Origin: Paramarasmius palmivorus
Taxonomy: Eukaryota > Basidiomycota > Agaricomycetes > Agaricales > Marasmiaceae
Length of the DNA: 64,000 nt
NCBI GenBank assembly: GCA_037176845.1
Contig: JAYKXP010000120.1
Location: forward strand, 62,001-126,000
Direction of reading: 5' to 3'
Shown: piece by piece, positions 1-11,245 of the stretch
How the letters are laid out: each line of letters opens with the position of its first letter
Position numbering within the stretch: the stretch's first letter is position 1
Notes under the pieces: model-generated
Seen by the model: the letters and a program-made list of their open reading frames with translations, nothing else
Told to the model about the DNA's origin: nothing
Database searches by the model: none
Made by a program: the position numbers and the translations under genes

Positions 1-3000
1 TGGGATGGTACCTTTTCCTAGCTCCACATTCACAAAGGCCTCAAACATGTCCTTCTTCTGCATGGCCATGTTATTCAGAAGGATGTCCGTTGTTTCCCCT
101 GCCAGTAGATGTATTACCCTTACAATTTTCTTTTGAGGTTGTCGATGAGCACAAGCTTGTATTTGTCTGATATCCTGTGAAGACCAGGGCTGATCCTATG
201 GTATAATATATTAGCAAAGTAAAGGACAGCTGAAAGGAAATGTATACAAAGAATATCACAACATCTGCAACAGTCAAGCAGAGCCCAATTGATCCAACTG
301 CTGAGAAGATCAACACATGACAGGCTTCTTGAAGGCAGCTATGATTCAATCTTGTTGCTAGTATGAGATTGTTCCATCAATGTGGAGTGAATCAACACCA
401 TGTAATTTCAACACCTGTTTCTAGCTGTTAATGATTGTTTAGAGGTATAGAGAAACACACATTCTTGAGTAATGGGATTATTGAAGGAAACTCTGCATAG
501 ATGATTATTTTGCACTCCTGTGGTGTTGGTTGCTCAGATGGGATGTCTGGAGCAGTGGGGAAGATAGGTTCTCCATTGACAAATGTTGGATCCTCTATTT
601 CATCATGCTTGAGGTAATGTCTACAAATTTGAGCACAGACATCCATCTTGGTTGACTTCATTGGATGAAACTCTTCCAGAGTATTGAACTTTGGATTTGG
701 GGTAGCAGGGTCCTCCTTTGCAAACCCCACTGAAATTCTGTAGTCAAAGTAGACATTCTAGGGTGTATGAATAATTAAATATTCCAGAGAAACAAATATT
801 CAAAAACATACTTTTGTAACCCAGTGACCACTCTCATTGGCTGAGTTGGCACTGCAAATATGTTGAGTTATATAAACCATGTCAAAGTAGTATCAGACAT
901 ACTCAGTTTTAGCATTTTCAGCATGTTTTTTTATGATACCAAGTTCTCGTTCTGTGAGTTTGAGCACACCCACCATATCTCGATGTGGTTTCAGATCCAA
1001 GAGTGTTTTGCCCTCCCAGGTTTTACTATCAGTTGTATGTCGAAGCATGTGAGGTTTGACTTGGCTTTGAAGTCTGAACAATCTGTATTTTCTCAGTCTG
1101 CTGTGATAAGCCACCATCATTCTTCTTTTTTGCTCAACAGATTTCAGCTGCATCTTTTCTTGCTTCATCAATGGAAGCATCTGAAAAGAAATGAGCTATT
1201 CCAATAAGGCGAGCCATGGAAGATATGTCCTTAAAGCTGTTAGTCTCTTTATTATCCATAAAAGTTACAATCACATACTTTTGGAGCAGTGTGTAAAGGT
1301 GTCCCAGTAAGGGCAAGTCAAATCTTTGCTCTCTGTAGAATACTCAGAATAGAGTTCTGTTTGATTCCTGAATTCTGAAATTCATGTGCTTCATCAACAG
1401 TAACAGTAGAGAACCTTTGGTCAAATACTGTGTTCTTGATACCTTCACGTCTTGGTGGAAGCTGCCAAGGTCTGTCATTCTTGAGCCCCTTCTTTTGGGT
1501 GTGAAAAGCATATTTGTATTCATGCTGAATGGCCTGTTATATACAAATGAATATTAATGCAGGCTGAGATAAGATGGATACTTAATGAGGCAGTAGTGAC
1601 AATCACTCTATTATGGAGTGACTGTTTTGATAGATAGTATGGACTTGATGGTTCCCAGAATGCAGAGTTTCCTGATTTGGAAGAATCATAGGTGAAGATG
1701 TTGATGGACTGTAGCCTGAACAATGTGTGTATTTCATGAAGCCATTGACTTTGGATTGTACCTGGTACTATAATTAGATATGGCAGTGACTCTACTGAGC
1801 CACTGCCACCCAGATACCGCCGTGTTTCTGTAAATTCATTTTCAAATATCTCAAGGATTGGAATGAAAGCAATGCTTACCTAAAATAGGGGGCACTGGGC
1901 CTCCATCTTTCTGGTGGCTAATTAGCTGATTCAAAAATGCAATAACACTGAGACACATTGTAGTCTTGCCAAGACCAACTTCATCTGCCACCAGTATACC
2001 AGTACAATGGGAGGGCTCTGGCTCTGAGGTGAAAATTGTACAAATTATTGCATGAAGTCCTAATAGCTGGTGCCAGTGAAGTCAGAGAGGATCCAAATCC
2101 TCAGAGGTTATTGAAATATGAGAGCTTTTGGCCTTGTTCCACCCTGTGTACCCAAGGCGATGTCTAGATTCCTGAAATTGCCAGGGGAGACCATTTTTGA
2201 AACCTAGAGCTTGGGATAAAGCATCAGAATCAAGGTTTGCTTCTTCCTCAATGCCAAGATCCTCTTGCTCAAGCTCCTGGAGCTTGATTGCAAGGGTTGG
2301 AGTGCTGTTACAGAGGACAGGCCTATCATCATCATTTTTGAAATACTCTATGTAGACATGGCACATTTCCAGTAGATCAGCTTCTGAAGCCAATCCAGCT
2401 AAAGCCTCTGCAAATCCTTTTGGCAAACCTAGAGCTGAATGAACATGAATAATGGTATGAGACCTGAGAGGAGCTAACATACACTTTGTTTTAGGACTTT
2501 TCTTGACCTTACCGGCCAAGCCATCAAGCACTGACAGGAGGTCTGAGGTCATGTCTGCTGCTTTCTGCTGGTTTTCAGAAGTCTGGTAAATATCTGCCAA
2601 CATTTTCCACTGTCCAACTGCCCGAATTGCTTTGAGAAGTGCAGCCTTTCTTTGTTGCCAAAGAAGCTTGGATGTCTATGAGCAATAAATGTCAACCTTG
2701 TATTTAGGACTAGAGACAGTATATACCTTGAAATGCATTATTTGCCTCTATCTCAAGCTTTTGTATTTTCTTCAGGTCAGCATTCTTCCTCGCTCTAATA
2801 GCCCAAGATTGATGCCCATAATACCATGAGTTGAGAGCAAAGTGCTATTGGAAGAATTTCACTGCTTGCTGGAAATGCCTCAATACCAAAAAGTGACATT
2901 CCAATTGAATCAACTGCCATTGGCAGATAATTATCAGCTGGTGGCCATTCTTCCAAAGAGTCCTCACCAAGCATCAGTGACATCGGATGACAGTGGTGTT

Positions 3001-3668
3001 CTCACAGACACTCTACAATTTTGTCATGGATCTTCCACTTCTCCCAGTGGTCTCTTATCCAATTTGTCCAAAACTGCCTTCCTGGACTTCTTGACTTGGC
3101 AGTGAATGTGAGTTTGGCTGTTTCAGTTGCTTGTGCTTGATACTCATCAAAGTAACCTTTGACCTGGGTGGCATTCTGTCTTGTCCAGCCCACAGGGAGT
3201 AGTCTGTTGTCATCTGGGAAGAGGCCATGGTAGACCTCAGTAATTTCCTGCCATTGTAAATACCATGGCTTCTCTTCTTGAAACCAAAGTTTAATCAATG
3301 CACTCACCACAGTGTGGCTAGGCATGTCAAAACTGCTCAAACAATTATTATGAATAGAAAAGACAGTCAAGGTAACTCACATGTCAGATGTATAGGGGCT
3401 GTGGATAATGGCTGGTAGTAAAGACTGCAGGTGATGGAAATCCAAGGTCTAGCCTTAGCATGAGGGCACTATGAGAGTGATGTCTGGAAAAGAAGTGTAC
3501 AGTGATTTGCCACAGCTTAAGAATATCAATGCTATAATATACAAAAATACCTACTTGAAGACCTGGAGGAAGTGTATGGGGCTTGAAAAATTGTAAGCAT
3601 GGGCATGGACAGTGTATCAAAAACTCATATTGCAATGAGCCTAGAATGTGGCCTTCAGCCAACAAAAT
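1..3668 (-). pseudogene. SNF2-family helicase, broken, runs off the left edge
   Basis: Read on the minus strand, exons separated by short GT-AG introns give an SNF2-type DNA-dependent ATPase. The Walker A motif ADEVGLGKTT lies near 1959-1988, a VDEAHE motif near 1382-1399, an ALTGTP motif III near 1291-1315, and the C-terminal DQPWSSQDIRQIQACAHRQ (motif VI type) near 150-195. Members use ATP to move along duplex DNA and remodel chromatin or repair complexes; the precise role of this one is unknown. The frame is broken by TGA codons near 2082, 3002 and 3384. In each case the protein continues in the same frame after the stop, so CGA to TGA is the simple explanation. The 5' part is cut at 3668 by an inverted-repeat element, and coding resumes at 5035. 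The first 300 bases are its last visible exon. Family call is firm; status as a dead copy is nearly as firm. Confidence 0.8.
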
Positions 3669-5034
3669 GTTAGAATCTATATCAAAGTATTACCAGTTAT
3701 AACTGATCAATAACAATGACTAGAACTCAATGCAATTGACTGTGATCACCCAAAAGTGTTGATAATAGTAACTTTTGTATTGAAAATGTGTTTCAAGTGT
3801 CAACTCTCTGTGACATGTAAGTAATTACTGTTTGTTTGTACCTATTGTGACGCGAAACGCTCGAGGCGTTAAAACACCGTCCACTAATGCGAAAATACGC
3901 GTTTTACATACTCCTACATGTCCATACACCATAGGTAGGTTCAATAAGTAAAGTAAAAGATAAATAAACATGAATGCAAGTGTATGTGCAGTAGAACAAG
4001 CATAATTAGAGTGCCAAAGCAGACTTTGTATATTTTGTTGGACTTAGTCTTGAAGAAGTGTTTCATCAACTTCAGATCTTCCTTCAACACCAACTGATTG
4101 ACTCTCACAAGGGGGCAGTGACAATGCAGGACATTGAAAATTTCCCATATAAGAATCCAGTGAAAATAGCTTGGGAACCTGGACAGTGGCTATTGTTGTT
4201 GTAATGTAGTCAGTGTACTATTCTATATTTGTATTGAACCTTCTCTGTGGACACTTTGAAAGAAGAGTGGCTTTGTGATTATCAGCTAGTATGAGGATCA
4301 GTAACATTTCATGTTGAGTGAGAATGGATGTCTGACACTTTTTCAACCCCTTTCTGACACTTTTCCAACAATGTTTTGCTTCAACACTAACATTACTTAC
4401 CTCTTACCTATTTAGTATCACAAGGGTCAGTAATGTGAAGTGAATACAAATCTATGTTATTGTTCTAGCATATAAAAGTCTTGATGTGTCAACCCCAGAA
4501 AATGAAAACATAGGGGCCCTCTAAATTGAGCAGCAAAGGTGGAGGTAAAGTGACACGAAAACTCATATTCAATATTGTCCAGTTCCTCTGCACTGATAAT
4601 TGTTGCATCCAAACCCTGTTGAGTGATTAAATGTTTGATAAGGTGAGGGAAAAGCACACCAACTCCACCCCAGCCATCCATGATTGTTACTAGTCCCTGT
4701 AGAGAAAACCTTCTAGCCCTGAATGATGAACTGGCCAGCCCAACAATTGTGGGAGCAAGTGTAGGCTTGATGAATCTGTTGGCATGACCAATGTGAGAGA
4801 TGATACAATGCAATCATAGTGGGAAGTGCCACCAGTATAGAACTCTTGATCAAGAAAACTGAACTCCATCATCTATTACTTACATGTCACAGAGAGTTGA
4901 CACTTGGAACACATTTTCAATACAAAAGTTACTATTATCAACACTTTTGGGTGATCACAGTCAATTGCATTGAGTTCTAGTCATTGTTATTGATCAGTTA
5001 TAACTGGTAATACTTTGATATAGATTCTAACACT
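3669..5034. mobile_element. Inverted-repeat element splitting the SNF2 pseudogene
   Basis: About 160 bases at 3669-3830 are the near-perfect reverse complement of about 4873-5034. The outer ends read GTTAGAATCTATATCAAAG and its complement. The interior is about 1.04 kb. The SNF2-like reading frame stops at one end and resumes at the other, so this is an insertion. I saw no clear target-site duplication and no transposase, so the superfamily is unknown. The outer part of the right arm recurs at about 5990-6031, and bases 3725-4075 recur at 10893-11245. Confidence 0.6.
4457..4872 (-). CDS. Unrecognised ORF inside the inverted-repeat element
   Basis: Two overlapping minus-strand frames (4690-4872, then 4457-4813) read as one protein of about 135 residues if a frameshift near 4800 is allowed. 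I recognise no domain. The segment is hydrophobic in places but has no clear signal peptide or membrane helix. It could be captured host sequence or a remnant of an element gene. The frameshift suggests it is no longer functional. Confidence 0.2.
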
Positions 5035-5125
5035 TGCCTCTTCTCTAGTTCCAGCAAGAGCTCTGATGACTCCATGGACCTGCTTTTGAGTGGTGTGAGG
5101 AGTGTGTTCTGCAAGAGGGGCAAAG
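5035..5125 (-). pseudogene. Displaced SNF2 pseudogene exon
   Basis: About 30 codons on the minus strand, ending in REEAS at the element junction, connect in sense to the frame that resumes below 3668 (ILLAEGH). This places the inverted-repeat element inside an exon. Upstream of 5125 the coding character is lost. Confidence 0.4.
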
Positions 5126-5149
5126 TGGATCATCCACTACCCTACTATA

Positions 5150-5290
5150 AACCTATACAGGTGTATCTTCCTAGAACTTTGACAAATAGAAGTGATTTTA
5201 CCCCTTTTGAGACCAAGCTTGAGTAGATAACTCTAAGCACAGCAACTCTGATCATGCTGAACCACACTTGCACTATGCCACAGGTAGAGT
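5150..5290. repeat. LTR-like relic shared with 53118-53255
   Basis: Two blocks, AGGTGTATCTT and GCAACTCTGATCATG followed by CACTTGCAC, occur here and near 53.12-53.25 kb with nearly the same spacing (about 80 bases). The second copy lies in an LTR-like sequence, so this is probably a relic of the same family. Confidence 0.4.
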
Positions 5291-5488
5291 GCTTTTGTAT
5301 ACTGAGAGCAGTCATAATAGGTGATTTCACCAAAACTAAGTGGTATTACTGTGTTTGCGAGCCCATGGATATAGTCAATCATGCCAATTTTTGTTGCTCT
5401 TCTGTCACTCATCATTGTAAAATCTTGAGGAGCAGGGAAGTATATCTTAGATGTAGATTGATCATGAAGGGTAATTAGGTTGATATAT

Positions 5489-5579
5489 CTGTTCAGGGCT
5501 GCCAGAACACGCTGAACAGTGAGCAATGTTTAGTCTGATTATAGACACCTGTTTAGAGCTGCCAGAATTGGCTGAACAG
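5489..5579. repeat. Tandem hairpin unit, two copies, 60-bp period
   Basis: CTGTTCAG at 5489-5496 pairs perfectly with CTGAACAG at 5512-5519. A second copy at 5549-5579 has CTGTTTAG with CTGAACAG. Both loops contain GCTGCCAGAA. A third, weaker relative follows near 5610-5640. Confidence 0.6.
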
Positions 5580-6116
5580 GGTATAAAGAAAGTTTTGTGG
5601 AAGATACAATGCAGTTTAGGGCTGAGCAGACCAAACAGCATTGGAAGGTTAATATTGGTAGTTGGAGATCAAAAGAGATTAGCTTACCAATTCTAAGGAC
5701 TTACTGGGATGCCAGCCATTTTGGACTTAGCCGTGAGATCACACTAAGTCTATTGTTTTGATGGCTCTCTCTTGCCTCTGGACTATGCCTGTCAACACTC
5801 TCCTACTCCCGTAGCTAGATGGTTCTTGACCCTAATACTCTCCTACTCCACCTGCTAGTGTGGTTGCAGAGGTGATCCATTCTGTAGGTGGGGGTAAACA
5901 CTCCATGTTTGGTAGTGTTGGTGCAAGAAGGGCTTTATGGTGAGTACATTGAAAATAATGGTTGAAATTTCTTTAAACTCATTGTTATTGATCAGTTTAG
6001 CTAGTAATACTTTGATATAGATTCTAACACCATATTCTTCACCAAGGCATGTTCAAGGCTTGAAAAGGGTAAGCTATGCTAATTTAGTGCCCTGTTCAGT
6101 GTCTATCCTATACAGG

Positions 6117-6694
6117 CTATACAGCAGCGCCTCCTAAGCATCCAGCAGAACTTGTCTCAGCATGTGATGAGGCTGCTGATATAAGCAATCCCATGATTGG
6201 AGATTCCCCAAACATGACATCAACTTCTCTCCACACAACCTCTCTTGCAGCTGCTATGACCACATCCACATCCTCATCAAAATGACTGTTTTTCAGCAAT
6301 TTTGTTCTAGTACTCTCATAGCGTAAATGAAGCTCTCTGAGCACTTGAATTTCCTATCAAGGATCTCTGAATGGTGTTCCTGGATATGTCCTCTGATAAT
6401 GGACCAAGCAATGGCAGTACTGACAACCATGCCTGATGCACAAAGGTCACAAATGAATTTTGCAATGATTGCAGTGAGCTCTTTGTACTTTGTTAGAACA
6501 CCAACACAACCTAAAGCCACTAGGATATGTTGATTTGCAACTGACTGCAATATCTTCTCTGTCCAGGCACATTCACCTTTCTCCTTCCATTTCACAATGG
6601 TCTGCTGGCAAATTTTTGCAAAAAGATGAGGATAGTGACTCTTCAATAATCTATCTGAACCAACAGGGCTCCAGTTGGCAGTCCAAGGGGACAC
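6117..6694 (-). pseudogene. Decayed ORF, possibly the N-terminal part of a DDE transposase
   Basis: The frame at 6293-6694 reads for 133 residues. It includes EKGECAWTEKILQSVANQH, then a region resembling the N-terminal half of basidiomycete pogo/Tc1-like transposon ORFs, with RKFKCSESF near its end. That phrase is the basis of the guess. It then breaks near 6300 into another frame (6117-6344). No catalytic DDE residues are visible, because the part that should hold them is missing or scrambled. The family assignment is weak. Confidence 0.3.
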
Positions 6695-6840
6695 ATGTAA
6701 TCAATTCATCTTCTGTGCATGACCAACTACAGCACCACCCTGAGTCCCATTGTGTTCATCCCTTCATCTTTCAAAACCACCAGTGAAATGTCCCCGTAGA
6801 TGCAATTCAATTGCAGAGCCCAGAAATCTTTTGTTGAATT

Positions 6841-7029
6841 GCAACGCAAGTTACCTTGTGACATAGAGGTATGTAATTAGATTATCATTAGAGTATAATA
6901 ATATTGCAAAAGGATTGCAATACAGGCACCTATTGCAGGGTGCTTGCAACTGACATAGATTATTGCAACCTGATTGCAGCCAATTGCAGCCTGATTTCAA
7001 CAGTATTACCACAAGGTAACCTGTGTTGC
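6841..7029. mobile_element. Small MITE-like element, 189 bp
   Basis: GCAACGCAAGTTACCTTGTG at 6841-6860 matches the reverse complement of 7010-7029 at 17 of 20 positions. The interior is rich in ATTGCA/TTGCAA words. No target-site duplication is obvious and there is no coding capacity. It is best read as a non-autonomous DNA transposon. Confidence 0.45.
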
Positions 7030-9127
7030 AAGCAGCTGTGAGTATTCTGAATGTCACAACTAATTTTTTCCACTGCAATCTGGATGAAATCAATATTGGA
7101 ACCTGGGGAAAAATGGCTTGGTATGTACACCCACACCTCCCATTATGCTATATTTCATGTTCAAAATAGCCTTATATTCATATTATATACAATGTACAAG
7201 CCCATATCCCAAACACTGTCAATGCTAAACTTGTTGAATAGTTGAGCAAAGAAACACATAGAGAAGAAAGACATAATCACATATTTAGGTCAATCAGCCA
7301 GCACAGCTATATAGGATGAAGCCTGTAGGATGGATGAATCTATGTATGCGTCAAAGAATGACCCAAGCTTCCCTATTGGATAAGTATTGAGGTACACTAT
7401 AGGGCTTAAACTGTTAGAATAATTTATCCTTTTATGGTTCATCATGATCATCTGCACTCTACATTGTTCATCTCTGATATTTGTATTCATTCATCATTGT
7501 TCTATACACTGACCACATGGTTCCATGCTTCTTGCTGTTACTCCATTGACTTGGTGTGGCAACTTCATTAGTACATATTCGTATTATGCTGTTGAACATT
7601 GGACTATATAAACTGTACCTATCTATTGCTGAATATCATCGTCTCTTGCTATTGTCTTGTACCAGCACTGCTAAACCCAGCCCCAAGGCTCTTCACAAGT
7701 CTTTCAATCACCAATTACTGTTCTTAGACCTTGATGATTCACTTAGGTGTTGATCACAGTCTGCTTGATTTGGCTTCAAGTGTTAGGTGACTCAGAACAC
7801 TTAGACAAGTGGAAGAAGAGCACTCAATTTTGGTGACAATAGCTAACCATGACACTGGCTTCATGTCATTTATTACATATTTGCCTTGCAAGGAAAAGTT
7901 GGATGTGGCAATGCCTGTGGTTTCAATGAGGTGAATAACTTTTGTTTATTACGATGTTCAGAATGCTATTTTAGTCAACTGTCTGTATGCTCTTGGAAGA
8001 TGACTGTTTCAATGAAGTGTTAGTGGGGAATGCCAATCACCAGGGGAAAAGGAGAGTATGAACATTTTCTGATAGTCATTCCTATCTTTTCTAGATCTGA
8101 GACATCCTCAAAGTATGCTCCTTGTCTGCCAGTTTCTCTACCATGTTCCATGATCATGACTAATGTGGTCCAAACCTTTCCCTCAAGATGGTGCAAAAAC
8201 TAGAACATCAGGCAGGGCTGTAAGGATGTATAAATCAGTATGTTAAATAAAAGATAAACACATCATACATGCAACATGGTATGAAGTATTCCTGAAATGC
8301 CATCAGAGATACCGAGAGTGATGGCAGAAGTTTGTGAGGGTATATCGAGTATGTTTTGAGACACTGTGGAATCTACATTTAAGGAAATTTGCTACTTCTT
8401 AATAGGGGAAGCAATTGGTATAGATATGACCATAGATGTCGTGCAGTGCAAAAAGAAAAGTTGCCTTGTTGTTCTCAGTATAATGTCCCAGGTGCATCTC
8501 CTCATATATCTATGTCCCAGAAAACATTGAGTGGATTTTGTTCTGAACAATTAGCGCCAACATGTAGGTATGTTGGAGGCATGTGTTTGAGAAAGGACAT
8601 GTTTCAATGGAGAGGTATCCCTGACAATCAAACTGCAACTACCAGGAATTACCAAAAAAGAAGGATCACAAGCCAGGATGAAAATCACTGGCATTTGTTG
8701 TTGAATCTGAAAGTGAGATAATGAGAGAGAAAGCATCCCCTACCCATCTAGGAAGAGATGTTACTTTGTCAACAGAAAGTACATCTGGAGGTGCTAGATA
8801 AGGGTTTACATGGAGGGGTCAGTTACCAAGACATGGATGCACAATAGTATAATTAGAACAGCACAGCTGTAAGCTGTCTATGATCATCTGTTCATTCAGC
8901 ATTGACTGAGGATATATAGCATGACTAAATCTGAAGTGCAAACAAAGTTCATGAACATTGCTGTGAATGGGGCAGTAAATGCCTGATAATATCAAATCAA
9001 AAAGGATGCCTCACTGGAACACATCTTGAGCACGAGATCCATTGCACTAACATTTGCAGAGACAACATATATCTCTTGATTGGCATTGCTTCTGAAAACA
9101 AAGACATTCAAGACATAAGTTTCATTA
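7030..9127. other. No supportable gene
   Basis: AT-rich, CpG-poor sequence. ORFs of 60-110 residues occur (for example 8389-8721 plus) but lack recognisable motifs or splice-linked continuations. I see old decayed sequence only. Confidence 0.5.
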
Positions 9128-9415
9128 TCAATAGTGGAGGTGTATGGCTTCTTGTTGGCAAATCAGGTATTGCTGTACTGCAGGTCTACTGCAAGCAGTT
9201 TCTTTGAACTGTTGGGCCAAAGTTTTTTTAGAAAGGTTGCTCTGGAATGCATAATGGATGTCAAGAACAAAATCCAGAGTTGCAGGGGTGTTGGATATAT
9301 CCACATACAGCTTGAGCAGTGCATCAACATCTAGTTGCATGAAGCATCCAAGCACTTGGGTTCCACCTATCAGAACACATCTCTCCAGTTGCAGTCAATA
9401 GAAGTCTTTCAACTT
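9128..9415 (-). pseudogene. Unrecognised decayed ORF
   Basis: A 75-codon minus-strand frame ends at 9128 and reads like real protein (balanced composition, LKLYVDISNTPATLDFVLDI). It continues upstream in the same frame for about 20 codons to a stop. I do not recognise it. The flanks, 9416-10093 and 8740-9127, hold nothing further I can support. Confidence 0.2.
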
Positions 9416-10093
9416 CATGTAGGGAATATAAGTTCAGTGTTACTTGAGTGGTCACATTCAAGTGTCAGGACCTGGCAACATTGTAGATGTGATTGGAAGA
9501 GTACTGGAATGGGCTCAGTGAAGGACAGTCAAGAAGGATGTCAAAGGCCAAGTGGCTACAAGAATGATCACAATTAGTTGTCAGGAAAGCCTTTGAAATC
9601 AAGGTTGACTCAAAGTTGACTCATAGTGGTGGGCAGTTGTCTCCATACATGAGACAGATCAAGTGAAGGCAGCAGTGGCCCAGCAAGTATCTCTGGCCAC
9701 ATTTTAAGGGTGTTGGGCTGCAATGAGATATGAGAAAGAGATAGAAATGGTTAAGGATGAAGGAGCAATGGGATTTAGAATTTTCTGCAGTTGAAGCTGT
9801 ATCATGTCATGATGTTCATGGAGCTGTTAATGATGAAAAGTTCACATGTATTTCTACATACATAGCCCTGGGATTAGGCCTAAGTACCAAACTAACACTG
9901 TCTGCAAAGTATGGGGTCAATTGTGCCATTCAAGTCCATGCTAGGCATACTAAGACTGTCCAGCATGAGAGCTCTATGAATTGCACATATCCCAAATTGT
10001 TTTCTTTTGCTTTTTTAACCAAAAAAAACAATTAGATACTGAACTGGAACCCATGAGTTGCTAGAAGCTACATTAGTAAGAAGTGACAGACCT

Positions 10094-10892
10094 TCATGGC
10101 AATATCATAAAAGGATTAGCCTTATCCCATTGGAAATAAAGCTGTTTGGAAGATTTACAGAAACAATCTAGGAAGCACAGTGGCATCAGTGACCTTTGTG
10201 AGTGAAAAACTTTAAAGGTGATTTGGGATTGAGACATATGCCTCAAGTCAATGTATGCTTGCTCTTTCTTGGTGAGGTCATGCAGTCTTGGAGAAGTCCT
10301 TAATGAAGCACTGGTAGAAGTTAGCAAAGCCAATGAACCCATGAAGCTCACAAAGGTTGCAGGGTACACTCCATTCTTTGACTGCTTGCACCTTGACTGG
10401 ATCCATGGTGGCCTGGCCTTCCTGTACTACCATACCAAGATATTCCACCTGCTGTTGGTTGAACTCGCACTTTTCTAGCTGAAGGTAGAGATCATACTCC
10501 TGAAGTCTTTCCAGCACTTCATGGGTTATGGCACAATGCTCCACTATAGTCACACTGTAGATGAGGATGTCATCGAGGTACACCACTACCTTGCCCTTAG
10601 CAATGAGGTCTGCAAAGATGGAGTTCATGAGAGCCTGGAACATTTCTGGAGAGTTGGTGAGACTAAAGAACATGACCTGCAGTTTGAACAGTCCTCGATT
10701 GGTGGTGAATGCTGCTTTCCACTTGTCTCCTTCCTTGATGCATACATTGTTGTATCTCCACCAAACATCTAACTTGGTGAAGTACTTAGTGCCTTTCAGG
10801 CAATTGATGATGTCAGTGGCTAAAGGAAGGAGATATTGATTTTTGACTGTGAATTCATTGAGCTTGCAGTAGTCCTGCATGAACTGAAGTTT
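10094..10892 (-). pseudogene. Truncated Ty3/Gypsy reverse transcriptase (Gypsy-1)
   Basis: The minus-strand frame 10278-10898 encodes a Gypsy reverse transcriptase core. It has FTKLDVWWRYNN, the catalytic VVVYLDDILIYS near 10550-10590, and VEYLGMVV downstream. Near 10290 the frame shifts to 10094-10369, which carries the start of the RNase H connection (LHDLTKKEQ). Upstream it is cut exactly where the repeat at 10893 begins, so the first fingers of the enzyme are missing. No LTRs are attached. It is a dead fragment of a retrotransposon. Confidence 0.85.
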
Positions 10893-11245
10893 ACTCAATG
10901 CAATTGACTGTGATCACCCAAAAGTGTTGATAATAGTAACTTTTGTATTGAAAATGTATTCCAAGTGTCCAACTCTCTGTGACATGTAAGTAATTACTGT
11001 TTGTTTGTACCTATTGTGATACGGATTGCTCAAGGCGTTAAAACACCGTCCACTAATGTGAAAATATGCATTTTACATACTCCTACATGGCCATACACCA
11101 TAGGTAGGTTCAATAAGTAAAGTAAAAGATAAATAAACATAAATGCAAGTGTATGTGCAGTAGAACAAGCATGATTAGTGTGCCAAAGCAGACTTTGTAT
11201 TTTGTTGGACTTAGTTGAAGAAGTATTTCATTAACTTTATCACTT
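10893..11245 (+). repeat. Second copy of the interior of the 3669-5034 element
   Basis: Bases 10893-11245 repeat 3725-4075 in the same orientation with scattered differences. Several are C/T or G/A at CpG: the older copy at 3850 still has GACGCGAAACGCTCGAGG, while this one has GATACGGATTGCTCAAGG. It abuts the broken reverse transcriptase, so it truncated that gene by insertion or recombination. Confidence 0.7.
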
